Source: Alphaproteobacteria bacterium (GTDB lineage: Bacteria; Pseudomonadota; Alphaproteobacteria; Micavibrionales; Micavibrionaceae). From it: a stretch of 64,000 bases of DNA. This document shows positions 1-8,374 of the stretch, piece by piece (positions within the stretch are counted from its first letter, which is position 1; each line of letters starts with the position of its first letter). The notes beneath the pieces are model-generated. The model saw only the letters and a program-made list of their open reading frames with translations. It was not told the DNA's origin and ran no database searches. Made by a program: the position numbers and the translations under genes. The stretch spans positions 248,001 through 312,000 of the forward strand of contig JAACPE010000001.1 in the NCBI GenBank assembly GCA_009995595.1, read 5' to 3'.

Positions 1-2
1 TT

Positions 3-599
3 AACATGCAAGAAATGTCGCAATCCTCCCGTGGTGATTTGCAAGATGTGATTAACGAAGCCAGCTTTCTCTCCGACGAGCTACGATTTATGAATGAAAC
101 AGGTGATAACCTTGCCGAGCGCCTTGAAAAATTAGCTGAGCGTAACCGCGAATTGGTTGATCTCATTGAAGATCACGGCGGTATTGGCCGCCCAAAAATT
201 AAAGTAGATGCCACTGGTTTTAATCAGATTGATGAAGATGTCTGGGGATTAAAAATAGATAATAATGACGAGGATATCTATGACGAGGAAGACGCCATAG
301 CCCCTCGCCGTGTCCCGAAACAATCACGCGCCCAACCCAGTAAGACGCCTAAAATTGATTTGCCTTCATTCAAACAAGCCAATCCAAAAACAGGTTTTAT
401 GATCAATGATCGTGACTATGATGAAGATGAAGAGGACATGATCGAAGAGGACACAGCATGGTCAACCGTCCTTCAAGCCGAAGTCAATGAAACTGGCAGC
501 ACCAATTTCACATCCCAAGCTGAGCGTGATTTATACGAAGCGCTCCAACGGCAAAAACCACGATCCACGTCTTCCTCAAAAATTAGAGAGAGCGCATAA
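3..599 (+). CDS. DUF6468-like flagellar-locus protein, 5' end outside window
   Basis: The frame is open to the left edge, so this is the C-terminal part of a longer gene; the ATG at position 6 is probably internal. The first 60 visible residues form a heptad-like helix with the pattern SFLSDELRFM..LAERLEKLAE, which resembles the coiled part of DUF6468 proteins that sit beside fliM and motE in alphaproteobacteria. The rest is low-complexity, very acidic (runs of D and E at about residues 80-95 and 135-150) and probably disordered. It ends 6 bases before motE, so the two are likely co-transcribed. Family assignment rests on the helix pattern and the neighbourhood; no enzymatic motif is visible. 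Confidence 0.55.
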   Translation, partial: NMQEMSQSSRGDLQDVINEASFLSDELRFMNETGDNLAERLEKLAERNRELVDLIEDHGGIGRPKIKVDATGFNQIDEDVWGLKIDNNDEDIYDEEDAIAPRRVPKQSRAQPSKTPKIDLPSFKQANPKTGFMINDRDYDEDEEDMIEEDTAWSTVLQAEVNETGSTNFTSQAERDLYEALQRQKPRSTSSSKIRESA

Positions 600-605
600 C
601 AGCTT

Positions 606-1346
606 ATGACATTTTTATCACGCATTCGTATTCTTCCTGTTTTGGCTGTCATTGCTGCGCTCGCGTTTGGCGTACGTTTTGGTGATTTTGTAAAGCAGGT
701 GACAACTATGCCGCAGGCCTATGCCGAAGATGCCCCCGCACAAAGCAGTCTTGATGCTCCTGGCACTCAAGCAGGCGCGCTTGACCAAGAAGGATCTATG
801 CAAGCAGAGCAAAAAACAGACGCACCAGCAGAAGATACGATGGCGGCAAAAACAACAGAAACGTCGATGTCTGATGAAAAAATAGAGTGGCGCGATTCCC
901 AAGATACCGACTTTGAATATTCTGATGTACAAATGGAGCTGTTCGAAAACCTCGCTCAGCGCCGCAAAGACCTTGACACACGCGCGCGTGAATTGGCCAT
1001 GCGCGAAGCCCTGATGAAGGCCGCGCAGCAAGAAATGGAACAAAAGTTTAAAGAACTGACCTCCTTGCGCTCTGAGATAGAAGAGCTTCTGGTTGAGCAA
1101 TCCGAAGAAGAAAAGGCGCGGATCGCCAGCCTCGTCAAAATATACGAAGGGATGAAGGCCAAAGACGCCGCCCGCATTTTCAACACACTTGATCTTGATG
1201 TGTTGATTGAAGTCATCAAACAAATGTCAGAACGTAAATCCGCCCCCGTCATTGCCGCCATGAACCCAGAGCGCGCCCGAACGGTCACTGTTATGCTCTC
1301 TGAACAAAAACAATTGCCTGATCTATCGCGTGACTTTTTAAACTAA
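606..1346 (+). CDS. motE: MotE-like protein with MgtE N-terminal domain
   Basis: Family members are periplasmic or membrane-anchored partners of the flagellar motor, described as a MotC chaperone in rhizobia. Residues 1-40 give a signal anchor (hydrophobic stretch VLAVIAALAFGVRF, then a possible AYA-E cleavage). Residues about 40-100 are a low-complexity Ala/Glu/Asp linker. Residues 105-175 are a coiled coil rich in E, K and R. Residues about 178-240 match the MgtE intracellular N-domain fold (IYEGMKAKDAARIFNTLD, then MNPERAR). It lies between a DUF6468-like gene and two motB-like genes, which is the usual alphaproteobacterial context. The 246-residue length is normal. Confidence 0.75.
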   Translation: MTFLSRIRILPVLAVIAALAFGVRFGDFVKQVTTMPQAYAEDAPAQSSLDAPGTQAGALDQEGSMQAEQKTDAPAEDTMAAKTTETSMSDEKIEWRDSQDTDFEYSDVQMELFENLAQRRKDLDTRARELAMREALMKAAQQEMEQKFKELTSLRSEIEELLVEQSEEEKARIASLVKIYEGMKAKDAARIFNTLDLDVLIEVIKQMSERKSAPVIAAMNPERARTVTVMLSEQKQLPDLSRDFLN

Positions 1347-1375
1347 CCTTATTCAAAAAGCGAGCCTGATTTAAA

Positions 1376-2122
1376 ATGCAAAAGCTGCGCCGCCGCCGCC
1401 GTAATGATGTCGAAAACAACACCATAAAAACGGGACAGCTCATGAACTTGTCTTTGTTCATTATGCTGCTTGCTTTTTTTATTGTGCTCAACGCGATGTC
1501 ATCTTATGAACCAAACTTGGCAGAGCCTATTATTAAAAGCCTTGATAACACTTTCTCAACCGATGCTGTTAAAAAAGACGCCGCGCCTTCGGTGAAAGAA
1601 GACCCCGTTCAATCTGTGAATGAGGGGGATATTTTTGATCGTATTGATGCTCTTTTTACCGCGCAAATTGTGTCTTATAAAAAAACAATCAGCAGTAATC
1701 GTGGTGAGATGATGCTTGAACTGCCTTTGGAAAAATTTTCACAAGGGGTTATGGCAGCGGGTCAAAAAGACCTTACAACAATGAGCACAGCGCGTAATGT
1801 GCGCGGCAATTTCCTTGTGCCAACGTTGGTCTCGATTATAAAATCAGAGCAGCGCGACATTACATACCGCATGGATATCATGATGCATGTGTCTGATAAT
1901 CCTGCGAATTTACAAAATCAAAACCCGACCAAGATTGCCGCCGTCATGCGCCGCGGCAGTGCGCTTGCCCAGAAATTAGAGCAAGGCGGCTTTTCTCAAA
2001 AACTGATTAATATCGGCCTTAAAAAAGGCGATGAAAAAATGGTTGAACTTGTTTTTCGCCGTCATGAACCATTTCAAGTCTTAACCGAAGAAGAACGTCT
2101 TCTTCAAGGGGGGGCGCAGTAA
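1376..2122 (+). CDS. MotB-like stator protein lacking the proton-carrying Asp
   Basis: A 248-residue protein with a basic N-terminus (RRRRR at 5-9), one membrane segment at about 20-42 and a periplasmic C-terminal half with weak OmpA-like character (HVSDNP, then an RRGSALAQKLEQ helix). The membrane segment has the MotB pattern ending LAFFIVLNAMSS, but counting back from the FF pair the position of the essential Asp (Asp32 in E. coli MotB) is Ser26. The gene ends one base before the next start, which encodes a second MotB with the Asp intact. It may be an accessory or hetero-oligomeric stator subunit, or a non-conducting paralogue. MotB-family membership is fairly safe; the role is inference. 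Confidence 0.65.
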   Translation: MQKLRRRRRNDVENNTIKTGQLMNLSLFIMLLAFFIVLNAMSSYEPNLAEPIIKSLDNTFSTDAVKKDAAPSVKEDPVQSVNEGDIFDRIDALFTAQIVSYKKTISSNRGEMMLELPLEKFSQGVMAAGQKDLTTMSTARNVRGNFLVPTLVSIIKSEQRDITYRMDIMMHVSDNPANLQNQNPTKIAAVMRRGSALAQKLEQGGFSQKLINIGLKKGDEKMVELVFRRHEPFQVLTEEERLLQGGAQ

Positions 2123-2123
2123 T

Positions 2124-2921
2124 ATGAGTGATAAACTAAACCCCAAAGAAGCACCAAAAAAACCGCCCGAGCAAGAAGTGCCAACTTTTAAACGCCGCGA
2201 CCGTCGTATGGAAGATCAACAAGAAAGTACCATATGGCTGATCTCCTTTACTGATGTCATGGCGCTCATGCTGACTTTTTTCGTCCTTCTCTTTGCCATG
2301 TCTCATCCGCGTGAGGATGAATGGGATCAATTTACGGACAAAGTCCAAGAAAGCTTTAATAAATTCTACGGACAGACTCTCAATCGCGGTCAGCAAGATG
2401 CCGTTAATATCGAAAAAATAAATCTCTCCCGTGCTCTTGATCTCAATTATTTGCGCGCTATCCTCGAGGATTTAATCGAAAAAGATAGCACGCTGAAGAT
2501 GGTCAAACTTATCAATCAAAAGGAAGGCCTGATTATATCGCTGCCACAAGAAATGCTTTTTGAAACAGGGCAGGCTGATGTGAAGGGGGAGGCAAATCGG
2601 GCGCTGTTTACCCTTGCTAATACCTTATCGCGTATCAAAAACCGTGTTGAGGTTGTGGGGCACACTGACCCACGCCCTATTACATCGGGTCGTTATGACT
2701 CCAACTGGCATTTGTCCTTGGCGCGCGCCGCCAATGTAGCTGCTGTTTTGGAAAATGTGGGATATGATAAACCCATCATCATACGCGGACAGGCCGCAGG
2801 GCGTTATCTTGATTTACCCAATACCATCGGTGAGGTTGAACGCCTCGACCTATCGCGCCGCGTTGATATCATCATTATGGAAGATGACGGCAATCGCATA
2901 AAGCTTTTTGATATAAACTAA
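2124..2921 (+). CDS. motB: Flagellar motor protein MotB
   Basis: Stator component that anchors MotA to peptidoglycan and conducts ions. The 265-residue protein has a charged cytoplasmic N-terminus (1-36), a single membrane helix at about 37-60 (SFTDVMALMLTFFVLLFAMS) with the proton-binding Asp at residue 44, a plug and linker region, and an OmpA-like peptidoglycan-binding domain at about 135-255 (VVGHTDPRP, then SLARAANVAAVL and RRVDIIIME). The start codon lies one base past the stop of the preceding motB-like gene, so translation is probably coupled. No motA is present in the window; it presumably lies elsewhere. Confidence 0.85.
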   Translation: MSDKLNPKEAPKKPPEQEVPTFKRRDRRMEDQQESTIWLISFTDVMALMLTFFVLLFAMSHPREDEWDQFTDKVQESFNKFYGQTLNRGQQDAVNIEKINLSRALDLNYLRAILEDLIEKDSTLKMVKLINQKEGLIISLPQEMLFETGQADVKGEANRALFTLANTLSRIKNRVEVVGHTDPRPITSGRYDSNWHLSLARAANVAAVLENVGYDKPIIIRGQAAGRYLDLPNTIGEVERLDLSRRVDIIIMEDDGNRIKLFDIN

Positions 2922-3000
2922 GGCATAAACCCATTGATATTATTGAATGAAATGAAGGCTTATATTGTTCTTTTGCCTTGCCTATGGCAAAGTTTTAACA

Positions 3001-5934
3001 ATGAATAAATTTTCAAAACTCTTGCTCGTTTCTGTCAGTGCGACCTCGCTTTATTTAGGCGGGATCAATAGCGCCATGGCACAGCAAAACGTCAAGGTGC
3101 GGGTTGGTGAGCATACCCAATATTCGCGCATCGTTTTTGAATGGCCTAACATCCCTAATTACACCGTGAACAAACAAGGTGATCAGCTTCAAATTATTTT
3201 CGAGGAAGCAGGGGCGATTGATTTTTCTGCGCTTAATGCACAAAGCTTGAAAAACATCGGCGCGATCTCAGGCGATGGTAAAATGGTGACATTGAATGTC
3301 GCCCCCGACAGCACGTTTCGGAATTTTGAAATTGGCAAAAAAATCATTTTAGATGTCTATAATTCAAAAGGTTCACCCACCAAAGCGCCTTTGGTAATCA
3401 CACCGGCAAAAGTTGAACCTCAAACGCCAACGACGATGCTTGAGAATAATAACTCTATCATTGTGGACGCAATCGCCCCGCAACCTGTCTTCATGCCAGA
3501 GGCCAAAGCGCTCACCCCGACTGAACCACATGTTATTACTTTTGCCGCCACAACCAAGGTGGGCATGGCGGCTTTTGAACGGGCTGGGTTTTTATGGTTT
3601 ATATTGGATGATCCAAATATCGCCGTTCCTCCCCGCCTTGATGGGCCTGAAAAAGAAGCTTTTCCTGATTTTGAGCGTATTGATATCCCTGGCGGTGTTG
3701 CTTATCGTATGCCTGCGCCCGAAGGCGTTGATGTGTATGGGGAAGGCGGCGGCTTGCTTTGGCGCGTTGTTCTTAGCCCCAATCCGCGCCGCCTAAAACC
3801 TATTCAGCCCGAAGCAAGCTTTGACGGCACAAGTGAAATTGCTGGCGGTACTTTATTTTGGCCACTCGTTGAGCCGCGTAAAAAATTATCTGTGACGGAT
3901 CCTATTGTTGGCGATACCATTCACATTGTGACCGTTGAAGACGCCAGCCAATATGGCGGTACTGCGCGTGATTACGTCGATATGCAAATGCTCAGCAGTA
4001 AAATCGGGATCGCTTTCGCCCCTTGGGTGGACGATTTGATAATCAGCACAAGTGACACGGGCGTTAGCGTTACAAAAAGTGGCGGCCTGTCTCTCTCACG
4101 CAATCGTGACACGGCCTCAGCCTCTATCACTAGTCAATTTGATGAAGAAGAATTGCTCAATGAGTTTGGCGAAGCGCCGCCATTGGAAGATGCCCTTTCG
4201 CGGATATTCAATTTTGAACGCTGGGAAATGGGCGGGATTGTGCCGCTCGAAGAAAACCGCCGTGTGCTCATGGTGGGTCTGGGGAATAAAGACGGTTACG
4301 GTAAGGTCGAAGATTTGGTCACAATTGCCAAACTCAATCTTGCCAATAATCGCGGCGCAGAGGCGCTTGGCGTGTTGCGGGTTGCTGAAAATGAATTACC
4401 GGGCATTGAAAAAAATCCAGAATTTATCGCCCTTCGCGCTGCCGCCGCGACATTGGCAGGGCAATATGATATCGCGATCCCTAATTTATTCGATAAAGAA
4501 CTTGAAAAATTTGGTGAAGCGCAAATCTGGAAAGCCGCCGCTCTAGCAGGGCTTGAGGACTGGAGGCAAGCCAACGATGTCTTGCCAGGTAATCTTGACT
4601 TGGTTGCCAGCTACCCCAAAGCGATCCGTTTTCCTATCGCCTTAAAGCTTGGTGAAACGCTTCTTCGCGCCGCAAAAATAGATGAAGCCGAGAGCATGCT
4701 TGCGCTTATTGATGATGAAAAACTAAGCCCCTCTCTTCAAGCAGGACTGGATTATTTATCCGCCGAAGCCCTGCGCCAGCGCGGCGATCTTGATGGCGCC
4801 CAAAAACTCTGGGAAGAACAGGTCAATGGGCGCGATGATTATTACCGCGCTAAAGCGGGGTTATCGCTTTTGCGCCTTCAGCTGGAACAAAATAAAATTA
4901 CCACCGCCGAAGCGATTAATCGCTTAGAAGCATTACGCTATGCGTGGCGTGGGGATGAACTGGAAACTCTTATCAATTTCCGCCTTGGTCAAGTTTATGT
5001 TGATAATGGCGATTATTTAAAAGGGCTGTCCGTTTTGCGTAACGCCGTTTCCTTATCGCCCGATTCCATTCTCTCAAAAGAAGTCACCTCTTATATGACA
5101 GATACCTTCCGTGATTTATTCATGGGCGGAAAACTCAGTGAGATTTCTCCCCTTGATGCGGTGAGTATTTATGACGAGTTCAAAGAACTTACGCCTGCAG
5201 GGGCGCAAGGCGATAAATTTGTTCAGGCGCTCGCTGAAAGTTTGGTGGATGTTGATTTGCTCGGACGCGCTGGCGCCTTACTCGAAGACCAGATTAATTT
5301 TCGTTTAAAGGGGGAGGAGGCGGGGCGCGTTGGTTTGCGCCTTGCGGCCATACGCCTTCTTGATAACAAACCTGATGGGGCACTGCGTGCGCTCGACCTT
5401 GCTGATCAAGCCTACGGTGTTGCCGCGGCAGAAAATAATAACGCCTATTCTGAAGAAAAAGCGCAAAGCAAATTACTGCGCGCCCGCGCTTTGTCAAAGT
5501 TAAACCGCACCGATGAAGCCATCGACATGTTAAACTTGCTTGCAAAACAGCGCGGCACCGACCCCCTCGTAAGCCGTATTCAGGCCGATATGGCATGGCA
5601 AGCGGGGCGCTGGGATGACGCCGCGCAGGCTATACAGGATTTAATTATCATGGAAAATATCTCCTTAACGCGTCCCGTTACAGACGCACAGCGCGACCTG
5701 ATTATGAACCGAGCAATTGCCCTTAATCTCGCAGGAAATCGCGTGGCGCTTGCTAATTTGCGTGAACGCTATGATGATACAATGCAACAAACGGAAAAAG
5801 CCCGTATGTTTGAGCTTGTAACACGCCCGCGTCAAATGGGCTTGCTTGGTAGCCGCGATTCAGTTGAATCCCTTATGTCAGAAGTTGATCTGTTTGGTGA
5901 TTTCTTGGAAAACTATCGCAAGATGACTGAGTAA
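3001..5934 (+). CDS. Large secreted tetratricopeptide-repeat protein
   Basis: I chose the ATG at 3001 over the upstream in-frame TTG at 2965 because it begins a clean signal peptide (MNKFSKLLLVSVSATSLYLG, cleavage after SAMA-Q). The mature protein is about 950 residues. Residues 30-120 look like a small beta domain of the AMIN kind (VRVGEHTQYSRIVFEWPN), typical of periplasmic envelope proteins. From about residue 430 to the end there are repeated helical pairs with TPR spacing (LNLANNRGAEALGVLRVAEN, GQYDIAIPNLF, LGQVYVDNGDYLKGLSVL). No catalytic motif is seen. It follows motB by about 80 bases and converges on fliP, so a role in motor or envelope assembly is plausible but unproven. Confidence 0.75.
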   Translation: MNKFSKLLLVSVSATSLYLGGINSAMAQQNVKVRVGEHTQYSRIVFEWPNIPNYTVNKQGDQLQIIFEEAGAIDFSALNAQSLKNIGAISGDGKMVTLNVAPDSTFRNFEIGKKIILDVYNSKGSPTKAPLVITPAKVEPQTPTTMLENNNSIIVDAIAPQPVFMPEAKALTPTEPHVITFAATTKVGMAAFERAGFLWFILDDPNIAVPPRLDGPEKEAFPDFERIDIPGGVAYRMPAPEGVDVYGEGGGLLWRVVLSPNPRRLKPIQPEASFDGTSEIAGGTLFWPLVEPRKKLSVTDPIVGDTIHIVTVEDASQYGGTARDYVDMQMLSSKIGIAFAPWVDDLIISTSDTGVSVTKSGGLSLSRNRDTASASITSQFDEEELLNEFGEAPPLEDALSRIFNFERWEMGGIVPLEENRRVLMVGLGNKDGYGKVEDLVTIAKLNLANNRGAEALGVLRVAENELPGIEKNPEFIALRAAAATLAGQYDIAIPNLFDKELEKFGEAQIWKAAALAGLEDWRQANDVLPGNLDLVASYPKAIRFPIALKLGETLLRAAKIDEAESMLALIDDEKLSPSLQAGLDYLSAEALRQRGDLDGAQKLWEEQVNGRDDYYRAKAGLSLLRLQLEQNKITTAEAINRLEALRYAWRGDELETLINFRLGQVYVDNGDYLKGLSVLRNAVSLSPDSILSKEVTSYMTDTFRDLFMGGKLSEISPLDAVSIYDEFKELTPAGAQGDKFVQALAESLVDVDLLGRAGALLEDQINFRLKGEEAGRVGLRLAAIRLLDNKPDGALRALDLADQAYGVAAAENNNAYSEEKAQSKLLRARALSKLNRTDEAIDMLNLLAKQRGTDPLVSRIQADMAWQAGRWDDAAQAIQDLIIMENISLTRPVTDAQRDLIMNRAIALNLAGNRVALANLRERYDDTMQQTEKARMFELVTRPRQMGLLGSRDSVESLMSEVDLFGDFLENYRKMTE

Positions 5935-5937
5935 GAA

Positions 5938-5955
5938 CGGATATTATTTTATCCG
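5938..5955. terminator. Perfect inverted repeat between convergent genes
   Basis: CGGATA-TTATTT-TATCCG forms a 6-bp stem exactly between the stop of the rightward TPR gene and the stop codon of the leftward fliP. It lacks a long T-tract, so it is at best a weak, bidirectional terminator. Seen directly; function is inferred. Confidence 0.35.
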
Positions 5956-6785
5956 CCGCCCGCCCCGATATTCGGGCCAAAGCTCTGAATGAGCGAGCCA
6001 GATATCAAATACCATCCATCGACCAGAACAAAGAACACGATCTTAAACGGCAGGGATATCATCACGGGCGGTAACATCATCATCCCCATAGACATCAAAA
6101 TCGACGCTGTGACCATATCAATAATCAAAAATGGCAAGAACAGCATAAAACCAATTTCAAACGCCCTTCGGAGTTCTGAAATCATAAAAGATGGGATAAT
6201 AACCTGTAGCGGTATTTCCATTAAATCATCATAGGTTTGACCACCATTCATCTCATTGAATAACTGCAAATCTTTTTCACGCACATGGGTGAGCATGAAT
6301 TCTTTAAATGGCGCTACCCCGCGTTCAAAGGCGGTGATCTCATCAATTTCTTCGTTGATAAGCGGCTTTAACCCTTGCTCATAAGCGCTTTGAAAAGTCG
6401 GCGCCATAATGAAAAAGGTGAGGAATAACGCAAGCGAAATCATAACCGAGTTTGGCGGTGTTTGCTGGATACCAATCGCCGTCCTTAAAAATGACAATAC
6501 AACAATAATCCGCGTGAACGATGTCATCATAATCAAGATGGACGGGGCGAGGGATAAAACAGTCAGAAGTGCGACCATCTGAATGATTCTGCCCGTGACT
6601 GTTGCATTTCCATCAGAATTACTTAAATCAATCGTGACAGCTTGGGCGAGGGCAGGGTGCGATGTTAAAACAAAAAGCGCAATCCCGCAGATACCCGAAA
6701 GCGCGAGCGAAAATAGCGAGAAGCGATTAAGAATTTTATTCTTCGGCAGGCTCTTTTTGATTTCAGATGTAATCGTTTTAAACAT
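5949..6785 (-). CDS. fliP: Flagellar export gate protein FliP
   Basis: FliP forms the core of the type III flagellar export gate with FliQ and FliR. The 278-residue protein has an N-terminal signal-like helix (LALSGICGIALFVLTSHPALA), then the FliP signatures SFTRIIVVLSFLRTAIG and QTPPNSVMISLALFLTFFIM, a periplasmic loop (EQGLKPLINEEI), and the C-terminal helices ISELRRAFEIGFMLFLPFLI and VDGWYLISGSLIQSFG. Length and motif order are normal. It is the last gene of a leftward operon; fliO lies 14 bases upstream. Confidence 0.95.
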   Translation of the reverse strand: MFKTITSEIKKSLPKNKILNRFSLFSLALSGICGIALFVLTSHPALAQAVTIDLSNSDGNATVTGRIIQMVALLTVLSLAPSILIMMTSFTRIIVVLSFLRTAIGIQQTPPNSVMISLALFLTFFIMAPTFQSAYEQGLKPLINEEIDEITAFERGVAPFKEFMLTHVREKDLQLFNEMNGGQTYDDLMEIPLQVIIPSFMISELRRAFEIGFMLFLPFLIIDMVTASILMSMGMMMLPPVMISLPFKIVFFVLVDGWYLISGSLIQSFGPNIGAGGG

Positions 6786-6799
6786 AAGGCTCGTTTCAA

Positions 6800-7084
6800 T
6801 TATTCTATGGCTGTGTCTTTGGGCGGCTCGATATTTTTTTCAATAACAGTTTCACCCGAAGCGCCCAAAATCACAAGATGTTGCGTGTTGTCGCGCTGTA
6901 TAAGTATCGCCTTGCGCCGACCATCAAGGGGTAAAATCTCCACTATCTTAAGACGTTTTTTGGAAGGGGACATCATTCCCGCATGACCAAAATTAAACCG
7001 CTTTAAAATATAAGACAGTCCGCCCATAAGGGACAAAACAAACACAAACGATGCTGCAAATTTTAAATAATCATGCATTTCCAT
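6800..7084 (-). CDS. fliO: Flagellar biosynthesis protein FliO
   Basis: FliO is a bitopic membrane protein that helps FliP assemble. This 94-residue protein has one membrane helix at about 8-27 (LKFAASFVFVLSLMGGLSYI) followed by a soluble domain with the family pattern KKRLKIVEILPLDGRRKAIL and HLVILGASGETVIE. Its position directly upstream of fliP supports the call. It is short, as alphaproteobacterial FliO proteins often are. Confidence 0.85.
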   Translation of the reverse strand: MEMHDYLKFAASFVFVLSLMGGLSYILKRFNFGHAGMMSPSKKRLKIVEILPLDGRRKAILIQRDNTQHLVILGASGETVIEKNIEPPKDTAIE

Positions 7085-7090
7085 TGTTTG

Positions 7091-7600
7091 CTATCTTTCC
7101 ACGGTTTTACCGCGATCTCCTTTGTCACGCCACCCCTTACGAACGGCAGGAGTGCAACTATTCAAAACTTTGTTGGCATGCACACTATTGTTGTCAAACA
7201 TATCCGCCGCATCATATTTTTTCTTATTATAGTCATTGCCGCTATGGATATGATTGCGCTTATGCGATGGCGCTGTTGTCTGGTTTGCTTGTGTGGCCCA
7301 TGGAGATGTAGTTTTTGAAACGGGCGCTTTTTCATTGCGCGTGGCCATTTTGTCTTGAACGCTCCGCAAATGTTCCAAAGTCCCTTTTTGCGGCGTGGAC
7401 GTGTTTTGCTTTGGACTGACAGAGGTCGCTTGACCATAGGCGCCATTATTGGCTGATGCGTCGCGTATAGCATTTTGCGCGTTTTGAATATTTGCCCCTA
7501 CATTGCCCCAATCAATACCTTGACCCGTCTGCTTTTTAATCGCGCCTGCAATTACTCTATAAACAATAAAAAGAAAAATGAGCGGTACAATAAAATCCAT
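7091..7600 (-). CDS. Unknown single-helix membrane protein of the flagellar operon
   Basis: I do not recognise this 169-residue protein. Residues 3-20 are a hydrophobic helix (FIVPLIFLFIVYRVIAGA), followed by a long, polar, probably disordered tail rich in N, Q, S and K and ending in a basic stretch (RKGWRDKGDRGKTVER). It sits 6 bases upstream of fliO in the same direction and 16 bases after the preceding small gene, so it is part of the leftward flagellar operon. The layout (one helix and a flexible tail) would suit an adaptor or assembly factor, but this is a guess. Confidence 0.6.
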   Translation of the reverse strand: MDFIVPLIFLFIVYRVIAGAIKKQTGQGIDWGNVGANIQNAQNAIRDASANNGAYGQATSVSPKQNTSTPQKGTLEHLRSVQDKMATRNEKAPVSKTTSPWATQANQTTAPSHKRNHIHSGNDYNKKKYDAADMFDNNSVHANKVLNSCTPAVRKGWRDKGDRGKTVER

Positions 7601-7616
7601 TTTAATTCCTTTGATC

Positions 7617-7874
7617 CTATCTCTGATTAAGCTTATCTTTGTAAGTCTGCAAACTGCTTGCCAGTTGTTCCAGCTTGGTAATCATATCCGCCATAATGGG
7701 CTGAACCTGCGCGGCCTCATCAGGGTTCAACTTCATGATGTCGCTGCAAATAATTGCAACATCTTTATCCATAAAGCTCAAATCTTTAATAATGCCTGCG
7801 GCAACATCATTTTGCGCCTGATTAATAGTGTCTATTGTTTGCATCAGGCGGGCAATAATTTGGTCTTTATTCAT
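7617..7874 (-). CDS. Small helical protein, possible flagellar chaperone-like
   Basis: An 85-residue, all-helical, acidic protein of unknown family. Two helices are likely (MNKDQIIARLMQTIDTINQA and DEAAQVQPIMADMITKLEQL) with amphipathic spacing. Size and helical character recall FliT/FlgN-type export chaperones, but no diagnostic motif is present. Its start overlaps the end of the FlhB-C-like gene by 8 bases, indicating translational coupling within the leftward flagellar operon. Confidence 0.6.
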   Translation of the reverse strand: MNKDQIIARLMQTIDTINQAQNDVAAGIIKDLSFMDKDVAIICSDIMKLNPDEAAQVQPIMADMITKLEQLASSLQTYKDKLNQR

Positions 7875-8310
7875 CGGTTTTATCCCTGTTTTTCTTATCT
7901 TGGGGGGAATCTTCCATCAGCTCAAGCCCTTGTTCTTCCATAACATCCTTTAAAACCGCATCAAACGGGTTCGGCTCGCCATTGGCTCTATATATATATG
8001 ACAAAATTTCTGCCACCGCCATGAAAGCTTCGGACGGGATAGGGCTATCGAGCTCAATTTTTGCCAGCATTTCCGTTAAATCCTTATCTTCGCGGACTTT
8101 GATTCCATTTTCATAGGCAATTTGCAAAATTTGCTCGGCAATTTTTCCCCTACCGGCGGCTTTAACCGTGGGCATTTCGCCTTTATCAGACCCGTCTTTT
8201 AGCGCAACCGCCGTCATACGAGCAGGTTTTTTGCTTATATTTAAAGGGCTTAAAGGATTTGGGTCAGTTTTGCCATAACCATCATCAAACTCATTATCAT
8301 TCTGGCTCAT
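7867..8310 (-). CDS. Stand-alone FlhB C-terminal-like (EscU/YscU family) protein
   Basis: The protein resembles the small soluble proteins (FhlB/YlqH type) that copy the cytoplasmic domain of the export switch FlhB. Signatures are RMTAVALKD, an AAGRGKIAEQILQIAYENGI stretch, REDKDLTEML and AVAEILSYIYRANG, which parallels FlhB AKGIDDLAMRIREVAKEHDI and AVAKVISYVFQLKG in the full-length flhB of this window. The NPTH autocleavage motif is absent. I place the start at 8310 (MSQND); an in-frame ATG at 8322 has no spacing for a ribosome-binding site and lies inside the divergent sigma-54 promoter. It is the first gene of the leftward operon. Confidence 0.75.
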   Translation of the reverse strand: MSQNDNEFDDGYGKTDPNPLSPLNISKKPARMTAVALKDGSDKGEMPTVKAAGRGKIAEQILQIAYENGIKVREDKDLTEMLAKIELDSPIPSEAFMAVAEILSYIYRANGEPNPFDAVLKDVMEEQGLELMEDSPQDKKNRDKTDE

Positions 8311-8312
8311 TC

Positions 8313-8328
8313 TGGCACGCATCCTGCA
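8313..8328 (+). promoter_or_regulatory. Sigma-54 (-24/-12) promoter of the flgB operon
   Basis: The sequence TGGCACG-CATC-CTGCA matches the RpoN consensus TGGCACG-N4-TTGCA with one mismatch, and the invariant GG (8314-8315) and GC (8326-8327) are separated by exactly 10 bases. It points toward flgB, whose ATG is at 8375. Sigma-54 control of rod and hook genes is established in Caulobacter and relatives. The site overlaps the 5' end of the divergent FlhB-C-like gene, so the two operons share a very short control region. Confidence 0.75.
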
Positions 8329-8374
8329 ATGTTTTAGGGTGAAGATGTATAAATTTCATATTTAGGGTAAAAGA

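Noticed and set aside
5294-5596. Minus-strand frame with Arg/Tyr-rich protein inside the TPR gene
   Set aside because: It lies wholly inside a well-supported coding gene, has biased composition and no ribosome-binding site; it is a shadow frame.
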